From assembly GCA_023376005.1 (NCBI GenBank), contig CM042157.1, forward strand, positions 17,078,860 to 17,142,859: a stretch of DNA of 64,000 nucleotides, read 5' to 3'. The notes beneath the pieces were generated by a model, which saw only the letters and a list, made by a program, of their open reading frames with translations, was not told where the DNA came from and ran no database searches. Numbering within the stretch: the first letter of the stretch is position 1; each line of letters starts with the position of its first letter. The DNA comes from Doryteuthis pealeii (lineage: Eukaryota; Mollusca; Cephalopoda; Myopsida; Loliginidae). The position numbers and the translations under genes were made by a program. This document shows positions 54,171 to 64,000 of the stretch, in pieces.

Positions 54171-57100
54171 AAAGTGGTACATGAAGAGCATAACTATGAA
54201 TTTTAGCTTGTATTTTTTTTCTTTAAATTTAGGATCTTCAAAATGTAACGCTATTTTGTAATATACTCTTTAGTTTAATGTTATCATTAAGTAGAAACTG
54301 CTTTCAACTCAGATGATTTGATTTATTTGATTATTTTATAATAAAATTGAGCCATTTGTCAGATTTTGTGGGTGGCATTGCAATTATTGCTCCAAATTTG
54401 ATCAAATAAAAATATTTATTTCCAAATTGACATTGTAATCTCCTGCATTTAGATAATAAATGTTTTCCCCCCCTAACTTCAGCCTAAAAAGTTGGTTGCA
54501 AATTCTCTTCTTCCTGGTTTGTACATATTTTTGTTGTGACAATTATTTTCTGCTGGAATGATCATTTTTTTTTATTATTTTTTATTTTTTTTTATTTTTT
54601 TTTATTTTATACACAATTGTCTTTAAAAGAGTGAAAAGTTTTTTGTTTTACATATTTCATTTTAGTTCTAAAATGGAGGAAAAAACAAATTGACTTATTT
54701 CCATTTATGATGCACATTGGTATTTTAAATAGCAGTAAATTTCTGTTATTTATTCAAACTGATTTTCACAATGTTTGTCTGTGTCTGCCACTTATTGAAC
54801 TGCATTTAGTATAGCTGATAGATCATGAATACTATAAATAGATTATTAGAAAGAATCAAAGATTTTGTGAATATATAAAGATTACTAATTACATTATAAA
54901 ACATAAACATAATCAAATAATATAATATCCAGGCAGCAGAACAACATACAAACAAGGAAATTGGAATTAAAATAACAACCCAGTTTTGAGATATTCTATA
55001 TATTTTTTAATCTGATTTAGTGGTATTTTGGTAATAGTTTGTGGAAATTTCAGGATAAAAAAGCAAAAAATATTTTGTTTTTTGTATTATAAATCAATAT
55101 TACAATATTGGGGAGGGAGAAAACTGAAAAAGATCTGAAATGATTTTTTTTTGCTACAAAATTTTGATGAAACTTCAATGAACTTAGACAAACACATAGG
55201 AGTGATTACTTTCCCTTGGTTATTGTTGTCAGAGTGAACCCTTAGGTTGTAACAAGAAGTTCACTATTTTCTAAAAAAAAAAAAAAAAAAAAAGCAATTT
55301 CTCTCAGAAATACGCAAAAATAGGAAATTTAATGAGAATTTTCTTTTTAGAACATTATGACTCTTGCTTAGCAACTAAAGGGAAACTTTTGTGGCAATAA
55401 AATATGAAAATGGTTCAGTTTTTTTTTTCAATCTGTTTTTTTTAATTTTTTTATCACTTGATTAATTGCACTTAATCATTATTTATAACCAAAAATTTGA
55501 TGAATCGTTAGAATTTTTGTACCAATTTTTGTAACACAGTTCCATTTTGGAATTTTTTTCATACTTAATTCCAAATATTACCAATTAAATCCTAAAATGT
55601 TTCTATTCATCCGTAGATAAAATTTACTTGATAATAAAATATTTTAAAGTTGATTACTTTTAACTTTATGAATCCAATGGTTATGTTTTTTTCACATGTT
55701 AAGATAAGCCCTTTTGTTTCTAGATTATTACAATCCAACCATTAATGATAGTTTTCTTTAGATTTTTAATCTCTTTTACCTAAAACAATGTAATTTCATT
55801 AGAATTGAATTACAAATGTAAAGCAGACTGATACTTCTGCTTAGATAGCTTTTTAGATTGAAATCAAATCAAGCATAAAAAATTAATTTTTCTTTTTGTC
55901 AACTTTGAATAATTTTATCAGATGTTAATGTTAATTATAGGTATCATACTGTTGTTATTCATGAATGGCTGATCTCGTCTGATTACACAACAACAACAAA
56001 AATGAATTAATTTTATAAGAAAGGTATAAAAACTGACTCCGCTTTAAAGTGTGTGTCTTGTGTTTTTTTAAACTCCCAACCATTGCTCATACGTCATTAC
56101 CTCTTTGGTTATTTAGCTTAATATTTTAATTATTTGCCAACTGTTTATTCACATTTTCATTTTTCTAATAAAAAGATTTGTCTTCCATTTGACACATTTT
56201 TGCTAATTCAGTTGGGCCCTTGCTTGTAAATTCTTTAACACTTGAAGTATATTTCATCAAATTTTTTTAAATTTGTCATGGCTTCAATTTCACTTAAGTT
56301 ACTCACACAAAATTGTTTTTTACCAATTATTATTATTATTGGTCACCATCAATTAATAAATAATATTATAATGGCATTTAGTTGCTGTATTTAAAAAGGA
56401 TAGTCCCTTCGTTGCACCATATCTTTTTAAACTTAGATGCAGAATATAAATATTTTTGGTATGTACTATAAAATATTACATTGTTACATAATTTTCTCTA
56501 GGAGTCTCTATATTTTAGCATTATAGAATATACAATATCTAATCTCACCCTTCAAATTTACTGTTTTAATTATTCTATACTTGATGTAATAGAGATTATG
56601 TGTCCTTAATATCTTACTGTTATAGTCCCATGTTTTGGCTATTGTATCCTCAGGAAGTACAAAGGCTAAAATGTTATAACTCTAGCAACCAAGATCAGGA
56701 TAATTAAGTCCGGTGTAACATTAATGTATAATAAGGATATTCCTCTTTTAGAAAATTAAGCAAAACTTTATTTCTAACTAACAAAAATTCAAAATTTTCA
56801 AGACAATCTCTAAATTTTCTGTAATTATTTTTAATTTATATTTTTCTACCGCTATATTTAAATTATTGTGGAATATATAAGGCCAGATTTTATCATATTA
56901 TTTAAACATTCATTTCACATCTTGATAAAAGCTATGGCCTATTGGATGTATTTGTACAGAATCTTTAAAATATATTATTTTAGCAATCTTGATATAAAAA
57001 TCTATCATTGTCAGTGAATGAAATAAAGTGTAATGAGTAAGTGTTCATTTTTGGACTCATTTAAAGTGTCCATATGTTGTGAAAGATAATTGTTTAGAAA

Positions 57101-57580
57101 TTCAGAATTTAATCAATAAACCAATAATTTCAAAGGGGTACTGAATAAAAGAAATATATGCAAAAATATGTTATAAAAACAATTTCTGTATATTTAAAAG
57201 TATTTAAATAAAAAAACTGCTATGTATGTTTATACAATTATTGATTAATCATTATATACTGGTTTATTCTGACTAGTGTTTCGTGCATATAGTCGCAATG
57301 TTCGGCTGTTGTATTCTGGCCTTCTTCAAATGTCTTTATAGTTGGTACTTTCTTGAATTTCAGACCAAACCCTTTTATTCAATCCATAATGGCAAAATTC
57401 TTCTTGTTTTCACTTTCTTATCAGCAAAGAATAATCGGAGGCAAAGAATTCTCTTAGAATGGATTATGGAATCAGACAATTATCTCTGTGGATTGGAATA
57501 AAAAGTTAGTTTGAAATTTCCAGGTTATAACTAATGGCCGACAATTGAAGAAGGCCAAGGAGTTACTGTCAAATGTTTGT
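54171..57580. other. AT-rich, repeat-poor DNA
   Basis: No gene or dispersed repeat is supported over 3.4 kb. It contains A and T homopolymers (for example 55274-55293). At 57265-57340 the minus strand has TTTGAAGAAGGCC and GCACGAAACACTAG, a weak hammerhead-family resemblance. TGGCCTTCTTCAA at 57339 has its complement at 57545. Confidence 0.55.
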
Positions 57581-57589
57581 ATTAATACA

Positions 57590-58760
57590 ACAACCAAATA
57601 CAGCAATGTCTCTCACCGCCTCACACGTACTCCACGCTGCTATCTCACTTACTCCGCACTTCACCTCATTCACCATCCACATACTCCCTCTCCGGCCTGC
57701 CTGCCCACGCGCCCAAACCACACTCACTACCGCATCAACACTCGCTCTTCTCCGCACTCCTATCCCCTCACACCACACACACTCTTCTATAATACTCAAC
57801 TTTAAAAAGTGTCTTTAGACATTTCTTCGGTACACACCCACTCAACAATCACTCCTCACATTCGCACTCACTCAGTACACCTCACCTCTCATCACTCCCT
57901 ACTCTCCACGTCCTCCTCTGCACTCACGCGCCCAACTCGTACTCCTCTCTCTTCTCATCCTCTTCTCGCTCTCTCACCTCTCCTCGTCACATATCCACCT
58001 CACGCTCTCACCCACTCTTCACTCTAACATCACACCCTCCGCCTTCACTCTCTCCTCCTTAACACCACTCTCCCACACTAGCCTCACACGACCATTCGTT
58101 CCCTTTTCGTTTCTCTCACCTCTCTCTTCCCCTCCTCTCTCATTTCCACACTCTCCCTTCTCACACCCTCCACATCTCGCTCTCGCTCGTCGCTCGCTCA
58201 CTCGCTCGCTCGCCCCTGCCCACTCCTCGCCTTCTCCCTCTTCTCGTCCACTCGCCTACAAACACCCTCACGCGTTCTGCTTTTCACTTCCTCCACCATC
58301 ACACACACCCCACCTCCCGTCGCACCACTCTCTACTTCTCTCTCTGCAGACCTCTCTCCTTTCACACACACCGCTGGCCTCCACCATTCCTCTCTTCTCC
58401 ACTAACACACTCAACACACCACTACCATAAGTACCGCTCTCTGTCTCTCTCTCTCCTCACACTCCTCTACTTCGCATCACTCTCTTCACACTATCTCTCT
58501 CGCGCCTCCTGCACTCTCTACGCACTCCTCTCCGCTCTCTCTCTCACGCACCCACCCTCAACCTCGCGCCCTTCTCATCACTCCCTCCTCACACTCCCTC
58601 TCACTCGCCCTCGCTCGCCACCCCACTCCCACACTCCCCTTTCCTTCTACATTCAACCCACTACCTCAGCCAACCAACACCATACTAACTATTAATAATC
58701 CCTTTTCTCCTCCCTCTTCAATACCTCACTCCACTCCCCTCTCACACTTTCTGCTCTACT
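57590..58760 (+). other. Second C-rich, G-poor block
   Basis: Starts and ends fairly abruptly. It is dominated by CT and CA dinucleotides (CTCTCACC, CACTCTC) with CTCGCTCG repeats at 58180-58215. It resembles 52440-54150 in composition, with short shared strings (ACTCGCTC, TTTAAAAAGTG) but no long alignment by eye. Frames across it are artefacts. Confidence 0.6.
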
Positions 58761-59560
58761 AACAATACAATGCAGAAATCAATAAAAACATCTATCATTT
58801 ATTGGCATAAAACTAAATCCATATACGCTGATAAAAGAAAAAAATCGTAATACATTTGAAACAGGATTACAATAATATCTTTCGATTTTTTTTTTTATCA
58901 TGTATTGTTCAAAATTTTTTTATCTGTGATTTGAGAAAAGAAGCAAAAAAATCACAATGCAACCCTTTAAGCTTTCCTTGTTTTAAGGCAGGAAAAAGGT
59001 AAAAAATGGAATTTTTTACTATTTATTCAAATAAAGTAGCAATAGTTGTTTGCTGTCCACAGTGTGGAAACACACCTATCAATTGTATGCCATTTTTGTC
59101 TTGCTCATAAAATGGAGACACTTCTCCTGCATTGTGACAAATTGTGACAAAAATGAATATGAATGTTTTGATTTCTAGCTAAAAGGTTCCACCTTAATAT
59201 CTGCACCTTATTTAATATATATAAATTAGTATATATATTATATATAACACCAAACCACGAAATTAATACACCTGTCACAAAGTCACCTCAAGGTACAATT
59301 GGTTCTAATTTATATTTGCTGTCCTTTCTGTGTTGTTTCTTTGTCTTAATTTCGCTGTTAATTTTGTGGTGAGTTTACTTTTATTTATTTTCTTTTGCTA
59401 TTGATATTTTAATGGGCCTTTGCTTTATTCTTTTTTTAGCTCTGTGGTCAGTGTTTTATGATTTTTTTCTTTTTGTTTAATTAGTTATTTTTCTGATATA
59501 TAAATGGCTCTATATTATATATAAGTTAAGAAATCGATTGAAACCACCCCTCCAAAAGTT
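58761..59560. other. AT-rich DNA, no gene
   Basis: Nothing recognised. A TATATAAATTAGTATATATA stretch lies near 59216. Confidence 0.55.
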
Positions 59561-59562
59561 TT

Positions 59563-59572
59563 NNNNNNNNNN
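59563..59572. other. Assembly gap of 10 N
   Basis: Ten unresolved bases. Confidence 1.
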
Positions 59573-59574
59573 AT

Positions 59575-59665
59575 GATTCCCGCCTAATCATTATTAAATT
59601 AATTAATTCTTCGAAAATTAGGTACGACTTCCATATTAACACTTATTCTCGCAAAAAATTATCGG
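59575..59665. repeat. Fragment of the 764-type inverted-repeat family
   Basis: CGCCTAATCATTATTAAATT, GAAAATTAGGTACGACTTCC and ATTAACACTTATTCTCG correspond to one arm of the 764 and 36276 elements. A second fragment (TTTTCAAAATTAGGTACGAC, CAATTAAACACTTATA) is at 60025-60092. Confidence 0.7.
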
Positions 59666-59751
59666 CAAAAAGCCATTCTAACAATACCTTATATATATAT
59701 ATATATACTATATATATATATATATCATAAACCACAATGGTTCTATTTCGA

Positions 59752-59959
59752 TATTAACTCGCGCTCTCGCCACTCAGCGTATGAGTAGCACAGGGATCTG
59801 TGCGGTAAAATAAGGAGCTGAGGTAGGTATGCGCTTCCACTCTCAGTCGCTTAAAATAAATCTCCACTTGGTCTAGCGCTTAATTGAAAGGAGAATAGAC
59901 TTCCTCGCTGGCATGGCTGATACCGACATTAGGCGCCCCGACGACTTTTTTTTTACTTA
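59752..59959 (+). mobile_element. SINE-A copy, 5'-truncated
   Basis: Lacks the A box. It starts near the B-box region (TTCGATATTAACTCG) and continues CACAGGGATCTGTGCGG, TCTAGCGCTTAATTG and TACCGACATTAGGCG to a TTTTTTTACTTA tail. It has many small insertions and is bordered by TA runs. Confidence 0.85.
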
Positions 59960-59968
59960 TATATATAT

Positions 59969-59999
<31 letters not shown>

Positions 60000-60237
60000 A
60001 GTAGACGTTACGAACTTTTTTGATAATTCTTATGTAATTCATTATTAATTAATTAATTTTCAAAATTAGGTACGACTCCAATTAAACACTTATATATATA
60101 TATATATATCCGTAAATGTGTTACCAAGTCAGTTGGTATTAGTATGACTAATTAAGTTGGACCTTTTTTCCAGCATCAGAATTTAGGATTTTTCACGTCA
60201 ACAGTGAGAGCTCGATGTTCAATATTATTGAACAAAG

Positions 60238-60239
<2 letters not shown>

Positions 60240-60298
<59 letters not shown>
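60240..60298. repeat. (TA)n microsatellite cluster
   Basis: Further runs lie at 60359-60406, 60530-60600 and 60718-60764. Between them is a pair of inverted segments: TTTTTCCAGCATCAGAATTT, ACGTCAACAGTGAG and AATATTATTGAA at 60165-60235 are repeated in reverse complement at 60610-60665. So 60110-60720 is an inverted-repeat element around (TA)n. Confidence 0.85.
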
Positions 60299-60299
<1 letters not shown>

Positions 60300-60356
60300 T
60301 CACTGGGCGCCTCATACTTTCCAGCTGTGTGCCATATCTCTGAGTTTTGTAAATAA

Positions 60357-60410
<54 letters not shown>

Positions 60411-60552
60411 AGTATGTATGTATATATATATGAGTGTGTGTGTGTGTGTGAAATTAGTTGTGTGACCAAATTTGGTTATAAATTCGGTTACAGAATTCAT
60501 TTCTTAGATCTCAACTCACCACAACTTTGATTATATATATATATTATTATAT

Positions 60553-60591
<39 letters not shown>

Positions 60592-60715
60592 CATATATAT
60601 TATATTGCTCTCTTCAATAATATTGACGTGAACGACGTTAACATTCTGATGCTGGCAAAAATGTCCAATTTAATTAGTCTACCTAATACCAACTAACTTT
60701 GGTAACACATCTACG

Positions 60716-60765
<50 letters not shown>

Positions 60766-60768
<3 letters not shown>

Positions 60769-61440
60769 TCCACAAGACTAAGGTAAACCGAACTTACACT
60801 GTTTATGTATATTGATAAGAAATAATAATATGCTATAAAAATTAATGCTAAATTAATACGAAATAATGATATAATACATAAAATAATGTAACATAAACTC
60901 ATAGAAAAAGAATTATAATAAATAATGATTTAAATTGCAAGCATTTTTTTCATTTCTAAACGTTTTTCTGTTTCAATTTTCCTATGCATTACAGTTGAAT
61001 CTTTACTTTCCTGTATCAATTACAAAGAATTGTGAATTAATTTACTACTGTATTTTTTTTTGGGGGGGGGGATGGAATGGATTTTATTGAACCTTGTTGT
61101 AATATGACCCTTAAACATGCAGACAAAAAGTACTTGAGTCCAGAGATTTTTAAACATTCAAAACATGAGTCAGAATTCAGCAGCTCTGAGTGTTTTTTAC
61201 CGAGGTCCTGGATGTGATTAATCACACTGTGCTGTGAGGGGTCGAGCTCACCTGATACTCCCCCAGAGCTATCCATCAATTTTTCCTCTTTTGAAATTTG
61301 AATCTACGGTTTTAGGTTTAGCTGGCCTTGCCTTATAGTCGATGTTCTTGATACTCGAGAAATATTTCTTGAACTATCTATACATATCTACATTTGTTTT
61401 CTAGTAGACTATCGCTATGAATCCAAAACTTAGTCAGCAT
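60766..61440. other. AT-rich DNA, no gene
   Basis: A T/G run sits at 61052-61070. The 80-codon minus-strand frame (61037-61279) has no recognisable domain. Confidence 0.5.
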
Positions 61441-61870
61441 TAAATGACCCACTTGTACACATGGCCTAGTGGATAAGGTAGTTGGGTTAAGACAGTTCTA
61501 AGTGACAGTTATCTCTGGATATCGAGTTCAATCCTGAGGAGAGGCAGTTAGAAAAATTATAAACACCACTCCTACCCCAGCTATGGTTAGCAGAATGAGA
61601 ACAGGATACCCCCGTGGAATAATTAAAGGGTTAGGTTCAAAGTTCCGTGATGGCTCCCGATTACGACAAGAAAGTTCCCGAGTTCGAAAAGAAGGTTCCC
61701 GAGTCCGAGAAGGTTCCCGAGTCCGACAAGAAATACTTGAAGAAGGCCAGAGGGCATATCGACCGAAACGTTGTACAAATAACAATGAAGATGATGACAA
61801 TAGTCCGAATAACGCAGATAATACTGACCCACAGAGGTTTATATGCCGTAAACAAAACGAAACCAAACTG
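61420..61870 (-). mobile_element. SINE-C tail split by a tRNA-headed SINE-F
   Basis: TCAGCATTAAATGACCCACT before and GACCCACAGAGGTTTATATG after are the two parts of a SINE-C 3' end. The 7-bp GACCCAC is duplicated (61449-61455 and about 61825-61831) around a roughly 370-bp insert on the plus strand. The insert begins ATGGCCTAGTGGATAAGG (A box) and CGAGTTCAATCCTGAGG (B box) and carries a short tandem of TTCCCGAGTYCGA. Its end (CAATAGTCCGAATAACG) matches the repeat at 39415-39560. Confidence 0.78.
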
Positions 61871-62195
61871 TTTTCTTGAAGTTTGGTTTGTATTTTCTTA
61901 ATTTTTTATGTTGAATTTTCGTTTGAATTTTCCCAGTTAGCTTATTGACAATTATTACATTTAGGCGGTTAAATAAGGAGCAAGTGTTGACTAATTCAAT
62001 GTCTGTTGCTACAATTCTTCGTAGTATCAACTGTAGGTGGGGAAATTTGGTCCCGAATCTTCACTGAAATCTGTCGCATACCTTACACTACTTTTTAGTA
62101 TTTTATTGTCTTTCCAGGATATCTTCTTGCAAATTATATTTTGTTTTATGGTTAAAGGAGAGAATATCCACCTTTTGGTGAGTTATCTTTTGGTT
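61871..62195. other. AT-rich DNA, no gene
   Basis: Nothing recognised. Confidence 0.55.
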
Positions 62196-62930
62196 ATTTC
62201 CTAGTTGAGTAACATGAGTGAACCAGAAAAAACAGAACCCAAATTATTTATTTTCCCATTAAACTAACCCTAAACCCCAACGCTAACCCTAACCCTAACC
62301 CTTGTTGGACTTGAACTTAGAAAAAAAATGAAATTAAAATTAACAGTTTTATTACAAAATTTGTGGGTTCTGTTTTTCTGGGTCAGCCTGTAATATTATG
62401 TTACTCAACTAGGGGGGTTAGAGTTTTAGGGTTAGGGTTTAGGGTTAGCGTTAGGGATAGGGTTAGGGTTGGGGTTTAGGGTTAGTTTAATGGGAAAATA
62501 AATAATTTGGGTTCTGTTTTTTCTGGGTCACCCTATAATACTAGGGGGTTAAGGTTACAGTTTAGGATTAAGGTTAGGGTTTAGGGTTAGGGTTATGATT
62601 AGGGTTAGGGTGTGGGTTAGCTTAATGGGAAAATGAATAATTTGGGTTCTGTTTTTCTGGGTCACCCTGTAATATCATGTTACTCAACTAGGGGGGGGTT
62701 AGGGTTAGGGTTACAGTTTAGGATTAGGGTTAGGGTTAAGGTTGGTTTAGGGTTTAGGGTTAGTTTAATGGGAAAATAAATAAATAAATTATCAGTCAAG
62801 AGTGGTTCCCCTTTGTTTATGTTGGAGTTATAGGAAATAACCCCTTTGTTCCTATCAAAGCTCTCCCTTTAAAACCACACACACTTATCACTTTAATGGG
62901 AAAATAAATAATTTGGGTTCTGTTAGGGAG
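62196..62930. repeat. Compound repeat with interstitial telomere-like TTAGGG
   Basis: A unit of 50-60 conserved bases (AATGGGAAAATAAATAAT, TTGGGTTCTG, TTCTGGGTCA, CCTGTAATAT, TTACTCAACTAG) alternates with degenerate TTAGGG arrays. Telomere-like blocks in the plus orientation lie at about 62410-62485, 62560-62622 and 62695-62768. The first unit (62200-62305) is inverted and carries CCCTAA. A partial unit is at 62893-62930. Confidence 0.92.
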
Positions 62931-63162
62931 TTTCACGCCTCTTCAATGTGGCTAGACACAACCACTATCCTTGGCTAGGGTCGAACTCTGACAGCTGTAC
63001 CGGGACTGATGTTTTTTTAAACTATTAAATACATAGGTTTGTTTATATATTTTTACGATCACAGAGAGATCAAGTCTCTGGGGAAACGATCATTGCTTAT
63101 ATGCTTAGTAGTGAAAGTTAATTTAAATTACCAATTAGAGAGCTCATACCAATATTATGGGA

Positions 63163-63202
<40 letters not shown>

Positions 63203-63520
63203 TAGCCAGTAGCTAGACACATACATCTCCTGAACATGGGCCAAGAGGAAGGAGAGTTAGTGGTGTTATTGCCCAACAGGGGCAGTGTTTAAGACAAAAG
63301 GGCCAAAGAGCCCGAAAGGGGCGAAAAAATTGGCAAAAACGGCCAAGAAAAGCTGGTCCAAAGGAGGGACGCAGGTGGCGAGAGAGAGAGAAGGAAGGAG
63401 AGAGAGAGAAGAATGACTGCTAGTAAACAGGGTGAAGAACAATTTTCCTAACTTGTAAAAGGTTGGGAAAAGGAATAAGACTTGCACACGACCTTCTACA
63501 GGTCTAGTGTAAGAAAGAAC
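62931..63520. other. Mixed DNA with (TA)n and GA-rich stretch
   Basis: A (TA)n run lies at 63165-63201 followed by ACTAGCCAGTAGCTAG. A purine-rich part with GAGAGAGAGAGAAGGAAGG is at 63379-63410. No gene. Confidence 0.5.
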
Positions 63521-63840
63521 AGGTCTTCATCTAAGCCGGAGTATTATCCTCGTACCCCACTTGTACTAGGTTAGGCTCAAGGCCCTATTAACGTGGGACC
63601 ACCTACAAGCCGTGACTCATTGGTGGCGGGGTTAAAAATTGCGTCCATCCCCTCGGCATTCCTCCTCAAGGGGGCGCCTCAGGCACTGGGCAATAAACCT
63701 AGCCCTACCTCTTTAAATCAAGTGGGTAGGTGTTGCCTGGGGGGATGGCCCCCTGGGATCGACGCTCGTGATTTTGACCCGGGGCGGGCGCGTACACCCG
63801 ACCCCGGTACACGCGACCCGGAGGTCTTTATCTAAGCCGG
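63521..63840 (-). mobile_element. SINE-E-type insertion with 19-bp flanking repeat
   Basis: AGGTCTTYATCTAAGCCGG occurs at 63521-63539 and 63822-63840, differing at one base, and brackets an insert. Within it 63590-63775 is a SINE-E in reverse orientation (complements of GGCAACACCTACCC, TTGATTTAAAGAGG, GGCGCCCCCTTGAGG). The insert ends in a GC-rich stretch. Confidence 0.75.
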
Positions 63841-64000
63841 GCACTTACTGTCAAAAGATCCGCCCATTCAAAAATTTGAAACTGAAGTCAGAGTACGGCG
63901 AACTATATTCACCTGGACTCGTTCAATACTAGGGTGTGTAGGTTAAACTACAGCGAGTCTTTCTGTACTTACTTATAAAGAATTATGAAGAGTTCCACTA

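Noticed and set aside
53216..54184. Three overlapping Pro/Ser/Thr-rich frames of 138-170 codons, mucin-like
   Set aside because: They overlap in different frames over the same C-rich DNA. Lack of G removes stop codons, which explains the openness. No signal peptide or start context.
61528..61901. Frames on both strands with KVPESDKK or SRTREPS repeats
   Set aside because: The region is a SINE body with a short tandem repeat inserted in a SINE-C tail, and the same body occurs at 39415-39560.

Overview
The window reads as a gene-poor, repeat-dominated stretch of an animal nuclear genome. It has tRNA-derived SINEs, degraded LINEs, a mariner-type transposon, Helitron-like elements, very long (TA)n arrays and vertebrate/mollusc-type TTAGGG blocks. 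No operons, no bacterial gene organisation and no intact gene of recognised function are visible. A marine invertebrate, perhaps a mollusc, is plausible from the repeat content, but that is inference only. Almost every open frame longer than 60 codons is a translated (TA)n, (CA)n, T/C-rich or SINE sequence.

Layout. 1-2.87 kb is one copy of a 2.87-kb segment that recurs in direct orientation at 46.62-49.49 kb. 5-6.8 kb holds SINEs and the 3' end of a LINE reverse transcriptase. 8-18.8 kb carries SINEs of three families and three Helitron-like copies around inverted-repeat elements, including a 92-bp perfect palindrome at 15.87 kb, and a second LINE 3' end at 16.5 kb. 19.16-19.73 kb is a 30-bp minisatellite. 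20-22 kb and 35-45 kb hold (TA)n-flanked elements containing hammerhead-ribozyme-like motifs. 22.3-30.4 kb contains nested SINEs with clear target-site duplications and a mariner-like element interrupted by a Helitron-like copy. A small candidate secreted-peptide exon pair lies at 25.3-25.85 kb. 49.5-58.8 kb is nearly free of the dispersed repeats and contains two strongly C-rich, G-poor blocks. 59.6-61 kb returns to (TA)n repeats. 62.2-62.9 kb is an interstitial telomere-like array in a compound repeat unit.

The most interesting signal is a family of short non-coding elements bounded by (TA)n arrays. At several loci they carry the three-helix layout of a type I hammerhead ribozyme: CUGAUGA-like core, GAAA, a short palindromic helix III, and a UA or UC cleavage site. 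Helix I differs in sequence between loci but remains complementary. Hammerheads of this kind are known from the terminal repeats of Penelope-like retroelements and from retrozymes. No reverse transcriptase of that class is visible here, so these look like non-autonomous units. Several are arranged as inverted pairs with a ribozyme on each strand.

The SINEs, Helitron-like copies and hammerhead elements share (TA)n neighbourhoods. One SINE family ends in a TA-rich tail and the Helitron-like copies sit at A/T junctions inside TA runs, so each class probably supplies sites for the others. All names such as SINE-A or Hel-1 are working labels for this window.
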